Shown here: piece by piece, positions 27,338 to 34,885 of the stretch
Layout: each line of letters starts with the position of its first letter
How positions within the stretch are numbered: position 1 is the stretch's first letter
Source of the DNA: Scybalousia_A sp052170555
Lineage (GTDB): Bacteria > Bacteroidota > Bacteroidia > Bacteroidales > P3
DNA: 64,000 nucleotides
NCBI GenBank assembly: GCA_052170555.1
Contig: JBQNAI010000002.1
Location: forward strand, 248,001-312,000
Direction of reading: 5' to 3'
Notes under the pieces: model-generated
What the model saw: only the letters and a program-made list of their open reading frames with translations
Databases searched by the model: none
Told to the model about the DNA's origin: nothing
Program-made: the position numbers and the translations under genes

Positions 27338-27987
27338 AGAAAATTATTTTATATTTTTCTTATATAAGTATGTTAGTATTTTGTGTTGCACAAAATACTA
27401 ACACTATAGCGTTATTGAAATACAACGGGGGGGGAGACTGGTATGCCAATCCCACATCTTTGACCAATTTGATAAGATTTTCTAATCAACAACTAAAAAC
27501 TAAGCTTTCGGATGATTATGCTACTGTTGATGTGGGTTCTTCCGAATTGTTTTTTTTCCCATTTTTGCATTTGACAGGGCATGGCAACATAGTATTTTCA
27601 GAAAATGAAGCAAAAAATTTGCGAAATTACCTTTTGGGAGGAGGTTTTTTGCATATAGATGATAATTATGGATTAGATAAATTTATAAGAAGAGAAATGA
27701 AAAAAGTTTTTCCCGAACAGGATTTTGTTGAAATACCATTTACTCACCCTATATATCACCAGAAATTTAACTTCCCTAATGGTTTGCCAAAGATTCATGA
27801 GCACGATAACCTTGCTCCCAGAGGCTATGGGATATTTTGGGAAGGAAGATTGGTTTGTTTTTATTCTTATGAAACGGACTTGGGAGACGGTTGGGAGGAT
27901 ACCTCCGTACACGGTGATACAGAGGAACGTCACATGAAGGCTTTGCAAATGGGAGTTAATCTTTTGCAGTTCGTTTTTATGCAATAG
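27334..27987 (+). CDS. DUF4159 domain protein, exported
   Basis: A 217-residue protein with an N-terminal signal-like hydrophobic segment (MKKIILYFSYISMLVFCVAQ) and a DUF4159 fold: LKYNGGGDWYANPTSLTNL near residue 28, FFFPFLHLTGHGNI, GGGFLHIDDNYGLDKFIRRE and the C-terminal WEDTSVHGDTEERHMKALQM. The biochemical role of this family is unknown. The gene contains an eight-G run at 27427-27434 encoding the Gly-Gly-Gly near residue 32. It is translationally coupled to rsmE. Confidence 0.85.
   Translation: MKKIILYFSYISMLVFCVAQNTNTIALLKYNGGGDWYANPTSLTNLIRFSNQQLKTKLSDDYATVDVGSSELFFFPFLHLTGHGNIVFSENEAKNLRNYLLGGGFLHIDDNYGLDKFIRREMKKVFPEQDFVEIPFTHPIYHQKFNFPNGLPKIHEHDNLAPRGYGIFWEGRLVCFYSYETDLGDGWEDTSVHGDTEERHMKALQMGVNLLQFVFMQ
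27427..27434 (+). repeat. Eight-G homopolymer inside the DUF4159 gene
   Basis: AAC GGG GGG GGA encodes Asn-Gly-Gly-Gly with eight consecutive G, the second-longest G-run noticed in the window and a possible slippage site. Confidence 0.85.
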
Positions 27988-28213
27988 TGATTATATTTAA
28001 GGTTTTTACCAAATTTCTTCGTAGTCTTTTGTCATTTACTGATATGATAACATTTGCATTGTTTATATCTTAACTCTTAGAGAGTTGAGGTATTTATTTG
28101 TGAGCATATTCTACAAATAGAAAAAATTTAATCTTTTTTATATTGAGTTAGCGTTACCTTAACCATTAAAAAATTTAAGTAAGAAATAAGATATATTAAG
28201 AAGTATTAGCGGG

Positions 28214-28663
28214 ATGTTATCTATAATTGTGATTGCCTGTTCAATAGTATTGATAGCTATGATTATAGACTTAATTAGCGGAGTAAATAAAGCAAAGATA
28301 CGTGGCGAGGTAAGAAGTTCGCTTGCCTTAAAGCGTTCTTTGAGTAAATTTATTTCATATGAGGGTGGTATGCTTATTGGTGCTTGCGTAGATATACTTA
28401 TACATTTCAGTAAAGTGTATAAGTTATTCCATTTGGACAATATCTACGGTGTGCCTATTGTAACGTGTACTGTCGGAATCTTTCTTTGTATCGTTGAATG
28501 GCGAAGCATTAGAGAAAAAGCAGACGAAAAGACACGTGATGAACTGCAAAAGATTGAACAAGTTGCAAGCAAGGTACTTGATAAGCAAGAGTTAGCAAGT
28601 ACCTTGAAAGAGGCTATAATTGAGGCATTGAAGAATAACACTCAAAAACAAGTAAGCGAATAA
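28214..28663 (+). CDS. Phage holin family protein (Phage_holin_4-like)
   Basis: A 149-residue protein with three hydrophobic segments (LSIIVIACSIVLIAMIIDLI at the N-terminus, MLIGACVDILIHF near 55, and VTCTVGIFLCIVEW near 85) and a charged helical C-terminus. The VNKAKIRGEVRSSLALKRS segment is typical of the Bacteroides phage and transposon holin-like family. It would form membrane lesions for endolysin release. The endolysin gene is absent. The start overlaps nothing upstream; the stop overlaps the next gene by one base. Confidence 0.82.
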   Translation: MLSIIVIACSIVLIAMIIDLISGVNKAKIRGEVRSSLALKRSLSKFISYEGGMLIGACVDILIHFSKVYKLFHLDNIYGVPIVTCTVGIFLCIVEWRSIREKADEKTRDELQKIEQVASKVLDKQELASTLKEAIIEALKNNTQKQVSE

Positions 28664-29265
28664 TGAAAGAATTACTTAAAAGTGTCAGCCATTGTTTGCT
28701 GATAATACTTGTTGTAATGGTCGTTGTTCAATATTGCACAAACAAATCTTTGAAAGAAGATAATGCAAGGTTGCAACAAAATGAAGTTGCACTATCTCAA
28801 AAGATGAAGACTTGGCAAGATAAAGAGGGAAGTTATATTGCACAGGTTCAGTCGTTGCAAGTAGGTAAAGATGAGTTAATGCAGATTGCCAGCGAAGAAG
28901 CCGAAGAAGTTAAAGCATTGCAAATAAAACTGAAAAGGCTACAATCTTATAGTGAAAGCGGATTGTTATCCGAATATCACGTGGATACTATAAGGGTGTA
29001 TGACAGTATTTTTATACGTGATAGCATTATTGACACTATGCAATGCATAGACTATGCAGATGATTGGTTTCAGATGTATGGATGTATTGAGGATAACAGA
29101 TATACAGGTGAAATATATTGTTTTGATACCTTGATACAGGTTGTTGAGCGAATCCCTAAAAAGTTTCTGTTTTTCAAATACGGAACGAAAGGATTTCAAC
29201 AGACAATCAAAAGTAAAAATCCTCATTCTCGTATAGTGTATAGCAAAAGTATTCTATTGAAGTGA
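28663..29265 (+). CDS. Membrane-anchored coiled-coil protein, i-spanin-like, next to holin
   Basis: A 200-residue protein with one N-terminal membrane segment (CLLIILVVMVVVQYC, about residues 10-24), a coiled-coil from about 28 to 105 and a polar C-terminal domain containing IRVYDSIFIRDSIIDTMQCI. A small type-II membrane protein with a coiled coil directly after a holin gene resembles the inner-membrane spanin (Rz) of lysis cassettes, and similar uncharacterised proteins follow holins in Bacteroides prophages. There is no overlapping outer-membrane spanin gene that I can see. Role is inferred from context only. Confidence 0.6.
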   Translation: MKELLKSVSHCLLIILVVMVVVQYCTNKSLKEDNARLQQNEVALSQKMKTWQDKEGSYIAQVQSLQVGKDELMQIASEEAEEVKALQIKLKRLQSYSESGLLSEYHVDTIRVYDSIFIRDSIIDTMQCIDYADDWFQMYGCIEDNRYTGEIYCFDTLIQVVERIPKKFLFFKYGTKGFQQTIKSKNPHSRIVYSKSILLK

Positions 29266-29289
29266 TTTTTCTTTTTTCATATTGCTTTT

Positions 29290-29320
29290 AGAGGTTACAA
29301 TTTACGTTGTAGCCTCTTTT
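29290..29320 (+). terminator. Terminator after the holin/spanin pair
   Basis: AGAGGTTACAA (29290-29300) pairs with TTGTAGCCTCT (29307-29317; one U-G pair) followed by TTTT. A second hairpin built on ACCGA / TCGGT lies at about 29332-29356. Confidence 0.8.
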
Positions 29321-29372
29321 GTTATTGTAACTAAACCTACCGAAATCGGTGGTTTTTAGTGGATTTTGTCAG

Positions 29373-29438
29373 TTTTGTAATTTATAAAATTTATAATATT
29401 TTACAAAAAAGTTTTTGTAATCTTGTAAAACTTTGTAA
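29373..29438. promoter_or_regulatory. Operator-like cluster of TTGTAA repeats
   Basis: TTTTGTAA at 29373-29380 is inverted as TTACAAAA at 29401-29408. A perfect inverted repeat TTACAAAAA (29401-29409) / TTTTTGTAA (29412-29420) overlaps the -33 element, and TTGTAA recurs directly at 29415, 29423 and 29433. The density of one motif over a single promoter is typical of autoregulated toxin-antitoxin operons. Confidence 0.7.
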
Positions 29439-29443
29439 CTTTG
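29414..29443 (+). promoter_or_regulatory. Promoter of the three-gene toxin-antitoxin-chaperone candidate
   Basis: TTTG (29414-29417) and TAACTTTG (29436-29443), 18-base spacing. The predicted start at about 29450 lies only a few bases before the ATG at 29453, so the message is nearly leaderless. Confidence 0.7.
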
Positions 29444-29452
29444 CAAACCGAA

Positions 29453-29959
29453 ATGAATAGTATCGGTTATCATACGGCAAATAGTGAGTTAGGCAAATTA
29501 TATAAACCTTTATATTGTTCTGACAATAGTGCTTGGTTGGGTACCGGGTATTATTTTTGGCAAGATATGGATTTTGCAGAGAGATGGGTTTCGGTGAAAA
29601 GATATAAATATTATGATGTTTATGAAGCCGAATTAAATACAGAGAATTGTCTTGATACTGTGTATTCTGAAGAAGCAGATAGAAAGTTTAATGAATGGCT
29701 AAATTTTTGTGATAACCTTATTGATAAAAGAAAATTAAAAATAAAACGTGAGGATAGATTGAGTACTATTTTTAACTTAATGAAAAATGAAATTTTTAAG
29801 AAGTTAAATATTACAGGGATTAGATATGCAGATATTCCACAGGGAGAGTTAGATAGCAAATACAAGCCTTTGTATCCACGTAAGAGAATTCAATATGTAA
29901 TCTATTCGCAGAAAGATATAAACCGTTTTTCACGTATAATAGAGAAAGAGAGGGTATAA
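29453..29959 (+). CDS. Putative ADP-ribosyltransferase-fold toxin
   Basis: A 168-residue cytoplasmic protein. GYHTANSELGKLYKP at residues 5-19 and LGTGYYFWQDMDFAERWV near 29-46 resemble the first two motifs of ART-fold toxins (H/Y near the N-terminus, then a G-x-G-[FY]-Y-x-[TW]-x-D-x-x-x-A segment, as in DUF3990-type proteins), and QYVIYSQKDINRF near the C-terminus resembles the third strand with its Gln or Glu. I infer transfer of ADP-ribose from NAD to a cellular target. A TTG at 29441 is in frame, but it lies in the -7 element, so ATG 29453 is used. It is the first gene of a tight three-gene set with a small protein and a SecB-like chaperone. The match is by eye and not certain. Confidence 0.6.
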   Translation: MNSIGYHTANSELGKLYKPLYCSDNSAWLGTGYYFWQDMDFAERWVSVKRYKYYDVYEAELNTENCLDTVYSEEADRKFNEWLNFCDNLIDKRKLKIKREDRLSTIFNLMKNEIFKKLNITGIRYADIPQGELDSKYKPLYPRKRIQYVIYSQKDINRFSRIIEKERV

Positions 29960-30186
29960 TGATAAAGTTTACAAAAGAGTTAGCGGAAAAGATAGATAAT
30001 ATCTTTAAAGGTTTCTCGGAAGAAGAACTTGCTCAAAGATTGATAGAATCTTATAATGAAATTAAGCAAGTAGACAGAGATGTATTGACAACATCGTATG
30101 CTCAAGCCCAAATAAACGTTACGATAAATATGTCTGACAATTTTGATGTTAGCGGAATTTTTATTGGATTAGAAAAAGCAGCATAG
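29959..30186 (+). CDS. Small protein, putative antitoxin
   Basis: A 75-residue protein with a charged helical N-terminus (FTKELAEKIDNIFKGFSEEE) and a more hydrophobic, beta-like C-terminus (INVTINMSDNFDVSGIFIGL). I do not recognise a family. The start overlaps the upstream stop (TAATG), and the SecB-like gene follows two bases after its stop. Its position between toxin-like and chaperone-like genes matches antitoxins whose C-terminal extension needs a SecB-like chaperone. A DNA-binding motif is not evident, so the operator-binding protein remains unclear. Confidence 0.6.
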   Translation: MIKFTKELAEKIDNIFKGFSEEELAQRLIESYNEIKQVDRDVLTTSYAQAQINVTINMSDNFDVSGIFIGLEKAA

Positions 30187-30188
30187 TT

Positions 30189-30605
30189 ATGGATAATGCA
30201 AAGATTCAATTAAAGCAGATTATATTTCCGAAATCTTCTCTTGTAGCAGAGCCTCAGGAAAAGTTAGAACAAAAGGATGTGGAATTATCAGCCAATGTTA
30301 CGACACAATCCGCTTTAGTTAAAGGAGTAGATAATGCGTTTGTAATAATTATTGTAGTGGAAACTGCGACAAATGTTGGAATACATATTAATGTTGAATG
30401 TCAGGCTGTTTTTGTTGTAGATACAAAAATTGATATAGAGTTTCTACAGACGCATTTTGTTAAACTTAATGCACCTGCTATAGTTTATCCTTTTGTTAGG
30501 AGTTTTGTATCAAATTTGTCTGTAAATGCAGGTTTTCCTGCAATAATATTACCTGCGATAAACTTTGCTTCAGAAAAATCGTCTGAAGACGATAAGAAAT
30601 CATAG
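30189..30605 (+). CDS. SecB-like chaperone of the toxin-antitoxin operon
   Basis: A 138-residue protein whose C-terminal half matches the SecB fold: APAIVYPFVRSFVSNL near residue 97 followed by GFPAIILPAINF near 117, corresponding to the PhLFPYAR...GFPxLxLxPVNF core of SecB, and beta strands NVGIHINVECQAVFVVD before it. General secretory SecB is rare in Bacteroidetes, and this copy sits at the end of a toxin-antitoxin-like operon, so a dedicated chaperone of the antitoxin is the best reading. The protein ends in a charged tail. A terminator hairpin follows at 30672. Confidence 0.72.
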   Translation: MDNAKIQLKQIIFPKSSLVAEPQEKLEQKDVELSANVTTQSALVKGVDNAFVIIIVVETATNVGIHINVECQAVFVVDTKIDIEFLQTHFVKLNAPAIVYPFVRSFVSNLSVNAGFPAIILPAINFASEKSSEDDKKS

Positions 30606-30926
30606 AGTAGTATCGGTGATAACATAAAGTACTTTAAATAAAATCCCCGTAGGTGGAAAATACTACGGCTCGCCATTATCAAAGATAGTGGCTTATTTTT
30701 TGTTTACTACCATTTTTCTGTCCTTACGAAAATGGTTCTTGTGTTAAAAAATCTCCATTTCTTTAACGTGATAACTCATAAAGTGGCTAAATTTGACCTT
30801 TTTTAATTCCCCTGTTTTCGTGGATTTTAACTTGCCTGTAACTTGCTATTTTATTTGCAGAGGAAATCACATTCAGTTGTAATATGCTATTATTCAGTTA
30901 GTTTTTATTGTCGCAGGAAATCACAT
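30606..30926. other. Intergenic stretch between SecB-like gene and broken integrase
   Basis: 321 bp without a supported ORF. It holds the terminator at 30672-30698 and short direct repeats near the integrase end: AGGAAATCACATT at 30863 and 30915, and ATTCAGTT at 30871 and about 30892. Variants of AACTTGC-TGTAA-TTGC occur near 30829 and again at 30930. These could be remnants of integrase arm or core sites, though no att core was identified. Confidence 0.45.
30672..30698 (+). terminator. Terminator after the SecB-like gene
   Basis: GCCATTATC (30672-30680) pairs with GATAGTGGC (30684-30692; one T-G pair) around a three-base loop, followed by TTATTTTTT. Confidence 0.75.
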
Positions 30927-32082
30927 TTAACTTGCTGGTAATTTGCCGAGTATATAATCAATAACTTTTCTGTTGGCTTCATCAACTTTCTTTTGATTGA
31001 AGTCAATGTAGATGTCCGTTACGGAGTTGCCCCCGTGTCCGAGTGCAGCGGCTATGGTTTCCTTTGGTATCTCTAATTCGGCTGCTATCGTTGCTCAAGT
31101 ATGCCGAGCATAATACGATGAAAGTTTCGGTTCAATAGAAGTAATTAGTTTTTTGTTGTATTCGCCATATTTTATTTTACCGAGTTTCTTTAATGTATTG
31201 TCAAGGTGATTGGTAAAGTTTTCGCGGTACGGAATGTCAAGCAAATATTCTGTACCTCTGTAACGTTTGATTATTTCCATTGCTTCGGGTTCTATCTTTA
31301 TTGAATATAGCCTGCCCGTCTTAAATCTTTTGTACTCTATACGGTTATTTACTATTTCTTTGACGTTTAACAAGTCTTTTACGTTGATACCTATTAAATA
31401 TATCATCAATAGGAAAATATCCCTTAATTTCTCTTTTTTTTCGTTCTCGGGTTGTAATGCTATGAGTTGTCTAACTTGTTCAAGAGTTAAAGAGCGTTTG
31501 CGTGTTGCCTCGTGCTTTATCTTAAATTTATGGAATGGGTAACAATCCGAAGATATGATTTCTTCGCTTATTGCATAGTTGAATATTGCACGGATATTAC
31601 GAAAGATGATGGAAATAGTATTTATGGAGATGTTGTCTGTTTTCAATTTCAGTTTATAGCAAAGTTATAATTTTTTAAGCATATACTTGTAGGCTTGTTT
31701 GTTTTTTCTTGTTGCTTTGTTGTAATGAATTTCCTTGTGACTTCAAGGAATGTAGGCGTTTTATCTACTAAGTCATATTCAGATACTGCACGGCGGATTT
31801 TCTTTTGATGTCATCAAGTGATAGAGTACTGAAAGCATTGTCAATCCTCATTTTGAGTAATATGTCCTCCATAGTAAAAAGTTTCTTTGTGAGGATTGCG
31901 TTATATACTTCTGCGTTACGAATATTTATAACGGTGTTGTTAATCAGACAACCGTCTTTGACATAAACGTCTGTACCGAGAATTATGCTACCTTTACCCG
32001 ATATGTTGCAATAGAGTTTTACGGGGTAGGTGTTGTCGTTGAGTATTCTCCTCTTGTCAAGAATCAATTTAATTTTTCCCAT
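30927..32082 (-). pseudogene. Tyrosine recombinase (integrase), inactivated
   Basis: Read on the minus strand, 32082 starts MGKIKLILDKRRILNDNTYP, the arm-binding domain of Bacteroidetes integrases. The frame is lost after VQYLNM, and the protein continues in another frame (DLVDKTPTFLEVTRKFITT). It shifts again before KTDNISINTISIIFRNIRAI, the core-binding domain. In the catalytic domain, SSYYARHT is followed by an in-frame TGA (31095-31097) where the family has Trp, and translation then continues as ATIAAELEIPKETIAAALGH and SVTDIYIDF with the second catalytic His and Tyr. At least two frameshifts and one nonsense change make it inactive. It would have mobilised the 28-32 kb region next to tRNA-Arg. 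Confidence 0.88.
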
Positions 32083-32129
32083 AGCGTTTGACCCGTTTTC
32101 TACATTTGCGAAGAATTTGCAAAATAATG

Positions 32130-32137
32130 CAAAGTTA
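32130..32137 (-). promoter_or_regulatory. -7 element upstream of the broken integrase, in a TTTGCAAA-rich region
   Basis: Minus-strand TAACTTTG lies about 48 bases before the integrase ATG. The flanking 32105-32211 contains repeated TTTGCAAAGAA-like words (32157-32168 and 32200-32211 are identical), possibly regulator or excisionase sites. Confidence 0.5.
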
Positions 32138-32305
32138 TTGCGTGTTTTTGCAACGCTTTTGCAAAGAAATAAACTTTTTTTATTGATTTTTGACTGCCCT
32201 TTTGCAAAGAATTGTGACGACATGCACACATTAGGGCATTATATATAGTTCTATTTAATTAAATAGGCTTTATAAACATTAGAGTTACAAAGACTTTCTC
32301 TTTTG

Positions 32306-32379
<74 letters not shown>

Positions 32380-32396
32380 ATTCTATCCCTCTTAAG

Positions 32397-32471
32397 TCGG
32401 GGTAGTAAGATTCGAACTTACGACCTCCACATCCCAAATGTGGCGCGATGACCGGACTACGCTATACCCCG
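32397..32471 (-). tRNA. tRNA-Pro (anticodon TGG)
   Basis: A 75-nt cloverleaf beginning CGGGGTA at 32471, anticodon stem CCACA / TGTGG with loop TTTGGGA, T-loop TTCGAATC, acceptor TACCCCG and discriminator A at 32397. Confidence 0.95.
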
Positions 32472-32515
32472 AATTTATTATAAAGAACTCTCTCCCGTCC
32501 ATTTCTCCAAACTAG

Positions 32516-32602
32516 CGGAGAATGGGGGATTCGAACCCCCGGTACCCATACGGGTACGACAGTTTAGCAAACTGTTGGTTTCAGCCACTCACCCAACTCT
32601 CC
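32516..32602 (-). tRNA. tRNA-Ser (anticodon GCT)
   Basis: An 87-nt class II tRNA: GGAGAGT acceptor from 32602, anticodon stem ACAGT / ACTGT with loop TTGCTAA, a long variable arm (TACCCGTATGGGTA), T-loop TTCGAATC, discriminator G at 32516. Confidence 0.95.
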
Positions 32603-32623
32603 GTAGAGGCTGATTTAGGATTG

Positions 32624-32654
32624 CAAAGTTACTACAATTTTTATTACTAGCAAA
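32624..32654 (-). promoter_or_regulatory. Promoter of the Ser-Pro-Arg tRNA operon
   Basis: On the minus strand TTTG (32654-32651) and TAACTTTG (32631-32624) are separated by 19 bases; the -7 ends 22 bases before tRNA-Ser. Confidence 0.75.
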
Positions 32655-33107
32655 TTTTTTTTGTTTTTTTTTTGAATTTCTTTTCTTTTCTTCTATATTG
32701 ATGATTGATTTATTGTATTATAGCTATATTTAGCTATAGTTATAATGTACAATGAGAAGATGTCTTTTGTTATCAATTTTTGAATATAATCATCGGAAGG
32801 AGTATATAAAATTTTTTGTTATTACATGAATAAAATTTCTTTCTGATAAAATACCTTCTTTCAAGTAAAAAAATAAATTTTATTTAAATAAGACTGATTT
32901 GAATTCTAACTGTAAAAACGCAGCACATATGCTAATTAGCAAGAATATTTTTTGAAAGTAATAAATTAAAGTCAAGAGACAATTTATTACTCTCACACTT
33001 TAATTTATCAATCTTTCAAAGTGATCCTTTGCATCTATGTTATTTCATTTTATATGCAAATCAAGATAAATATTATAATTGAATTATTTTTTTTCTTATA
33101 CAAATAT
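32655..33107. other. Intergenic stretch between tRNA promoter and hpt
   Basis: 453 bp of AT-rich DNA without a supported ORF. It holds a perfect small inverted repeat TATAGCTA / TAGCTATA at 32719-32738 and the large inverted repeat at 32952-33019; otherwise nothing is seen. Confidence 0.5.
32952..33019. terminator. Large inverted repeat downstream of hpt
   Basis: ATAAATTAAAGT (32961-32972) pairs perfectly with ACTTTAATTTAT (32997-33008), extended by TTGAAAG (32952-32958) and CTTTCAA (33013-33019), with a 24-base loop. It lies beyond the hpt stop on the minus strand, so a terminator is likely; the loop is long for a classical one. Confidence 0.55.
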
Positions 33108-33644
33108 TTAATTATCAAGTTGGTATATGTCTGGTAAATTACGACCGACTCCATCTAAGTCAAAGCCATAACCAATGATAAATTCGTCTGATATTGATTT
33201 TCCTATGTATTTGACTTTATAATTGCCTTTAAATCTATTGGGTTTGAACATTAGACTACAAATTTCAAGACTTTTAGGATTTTTTCCCTTTATTCTATTC
33301 AAAAATTCGCTCATAGTTTTGCCTGTATCTATGATATCCTCAATAATTATTATGTCTTTGTTTTCTATACTTTCATTGAGACCTATCAATTGTTTGACCT
33401 CACCTGAAAAATTTACGTTATTGTAGGAGGCGAATTTTATAAACGATATTTTATGTAAGCCTTTGATCTGCTTAAATAAATCTCCTGCAAACATAAATGC
33501 TCCATTCAAAACAACTATAAAAAGAATCTCTGAAACCTTTTCATAATCCTTATTAATCCTACACGCAAGACTTGTTGTAATTTGCTTAATTTCTTCTTGT
33601 GATATATACTTAACAAAAACTTTATCTTGTATGGTTATATTCAT
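33108..33644 (-). CDS. hpt: Hypoxanthine phosphoribosyltransferase
   Basis: Salvages hypoxanthine or guanine to IMP or GMP with PRPP. The PRPP-binding motif IIIIEDIIDTGKTMSEFL near residue 93, the N-terminal VLNGAFMFAGDLFKQI loop near 47 and the C-terminal FIIGYGFDLDGVGRNLPDIY segment are all typical. 178 residues is the normal length. The start overlaps the end of the aminotransferase gene by four bases on the minus strand. Confidence 0.94.
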   Translation of the reverse strand: MNITIQDKVFVKYISQEEIKQITTSLACRINKDYEKVSEILFIVVLNGAFMFAGDLFKQIKGLHKISFIKFASYNNVNFSGEVKQLIGLNESIENKDIIIIEDIIDTGKTMSEFLNRIKGKNPKSLEICSLMFKPNRFKGNYKVKYIGKSISDEFIIGYGFDLDGVGRNLPDIYQLDN

Positions 33645-34783
33645 TTGATTTTTTTCTTAAAAAATTCTTTAATAGAATTTATTATATAATCTTGCTGTTC
33701 TTGTGAAAGTTCCGAATGCATGGGTAAAGAAAGTACCTCCTTAGATAATTTTGCAGAGACTTCCAAAACAGAATGAGTCCGTGCGATTGTTTTAAATGCT
33801 TCTTGTTCGTGGAGAGGAATAGGATAATATACCATTGTAGGAATATTTTTACTATTTAGATATTCTTTCAATTCATCACGTCTATTATCTAATATTTTCA
33901 ATGTATATTGATGGTACGTGTGAACAGAATATTTATTTTCGTAAGGAGTGACTATTCCATTTACATCTTTTAGATGTGAGGTATAATAATGTGCTGATTT
34001 TCTACGACAGTCTATATACTTATTTAGATATTTCAATTTTATATTAAGGATTGCAGCTTGCAAAGTATCCAACCTGGAATTGCAACCTATGATTGTATGA
34101 TAATATTTTTGTTTGCTACCGTGGTTAGTTATCATTTTTATTCTTTCAAATAGTCCCTCATCATTTGTAAATAATGCTCCCCCATCCCCAAAACAACCTA
34201 AATTTTTACTAGGGAAGAAAGATGTGCAACCAATGTTGCCTATTGTTCCTAATTTTTTACGAGTTCCATTTGAAAAGATGTAATCCGAACCTAATGCTTG
34301 AGCAGTGTCCTCTATTACATAAAGATTGTACTTTCTAGCTAACTCCATTATTGCTTCCATTTCTGCAGCTTGACCAAATAAATGAACAGGAATAATTACT
34401 TTGGATTTGACTGTAATTGCAGATTCTATATTTTTAAGAGTTGAGACAAAAGAATTTTCATCAACATCTACCAATATAGGATGAAGCTTCAAAAGACCAA
34501 TAACTTCCGCAGAAGAAATAAAAGTGAAATCCGGACAAATAATTTCATCATTTGGTTTTAAATTTAAAGACATCAATGCTATTTGTAGAGCATCTGTACC
34601 ATTTGCACAAGGGATCGTATACCTTACATTTAGGTATTCTGATAAATTCTTAGCAAATGCTTGAACTTGGTTCCCATTTATGAAACTTGCAGACTCTATA
34701 ACATTACTAATTGCACCATCAATTTCATTTTTTATATTCTTATATTGAGTTTGCAAGTCTACCATTTGTATTTTTTCCATCAT
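33641..34783 (-). CDS. DegT/DnrJ/EryC1/StrS sugar aminotransferase (WbpE-like)
   Basis: A PLP-dependent aminotransferase of 380 residues acting on keto-sugars. The start IQMVDLQTQYKNIKNEID and the segment ASFINGNQVQAF are characteristic of the WbpE/WlbC branch, which aminates UDP-3-keto-GlcNAc-uronate. CANGTDALQIALMSL near residue 58, EDTAQALGS near 157 and FFPSKNLGCFGDGGAL near 184, with the PLP lysine, are intact. ATG 34783 is chosen because an in-frame TTG at 34804 is embedded in the predicted -7 element. hpt overlaps downstream. A WbpB-like dehydrogenase at 45869 could supply its substrate. Confidence 0.9.
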   Translation of the reverse strand: MMEKIQMVDLQTQYKNIKNEIDGAISNVIESASFINGNQVQAFAKNLSEYLNVRYTIPCANGTDALQIALMSLNLKPNDEIICPDFTFISSAEVIGLLKLHPILVDVDENSFVSTLKNIESAITVKSKVIIPVHLFGQAAEMEAIMELARKYNLYVIEDTAQALGSDYIFSNGTRKKLGTIGNIGCTSFFPSKNLGCFGDGGALFTNDEGLFERIKMITNHGSKQKYYHTIIGCNSRLDTLQAAILNIKLKYLNKYIDCRRKSAHYYTSHLKDVNGIVTPYENKYSVHTYHQYTLKILDNRRDELKEYLNSKNIPTMVYYPIPLHEQEAFKTIARTHSVLEVSAKLSKEVLSLPMHSELSQEQQDYIINSIKEFFKKKIK

Positions 34784-34801
34784 TTCTATGTATTGAGTTT
34801 G

Positions 34802-34809
34802 CAAAGTTA
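34802..34809 (-). promoter_or_regulatory. -7 element of the aminotransferase-hpt operon
   Basis: Minus-strand TAACTTTG at 34809-34802, about 19 bases before the ATG at 34783. A -33 TTTG is only found at non-standard spacing. Confidence 0.5.
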
Positions 34810-34885
34810 CAAATTATTTGACAAAAGAAAGTAAAGAACATCTCATATCCTTATCTGCTTGTCAAAACAAGAGGTTTAGATAAAG

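Noticed and set aside
27988..28213. A left attachment site carrying a copy of the tRNA-Arg 3' end
   Set aside because: I compared the region with the tRNA end and found no duplicated segment; an att site elsewhere cannot be excluded.
30485..30682. Minus-strand frame over the end of the SecB-like gene
   Set aside because: It overlaps a better-supported plus-strand gene and its terminator and has no recognisable features.
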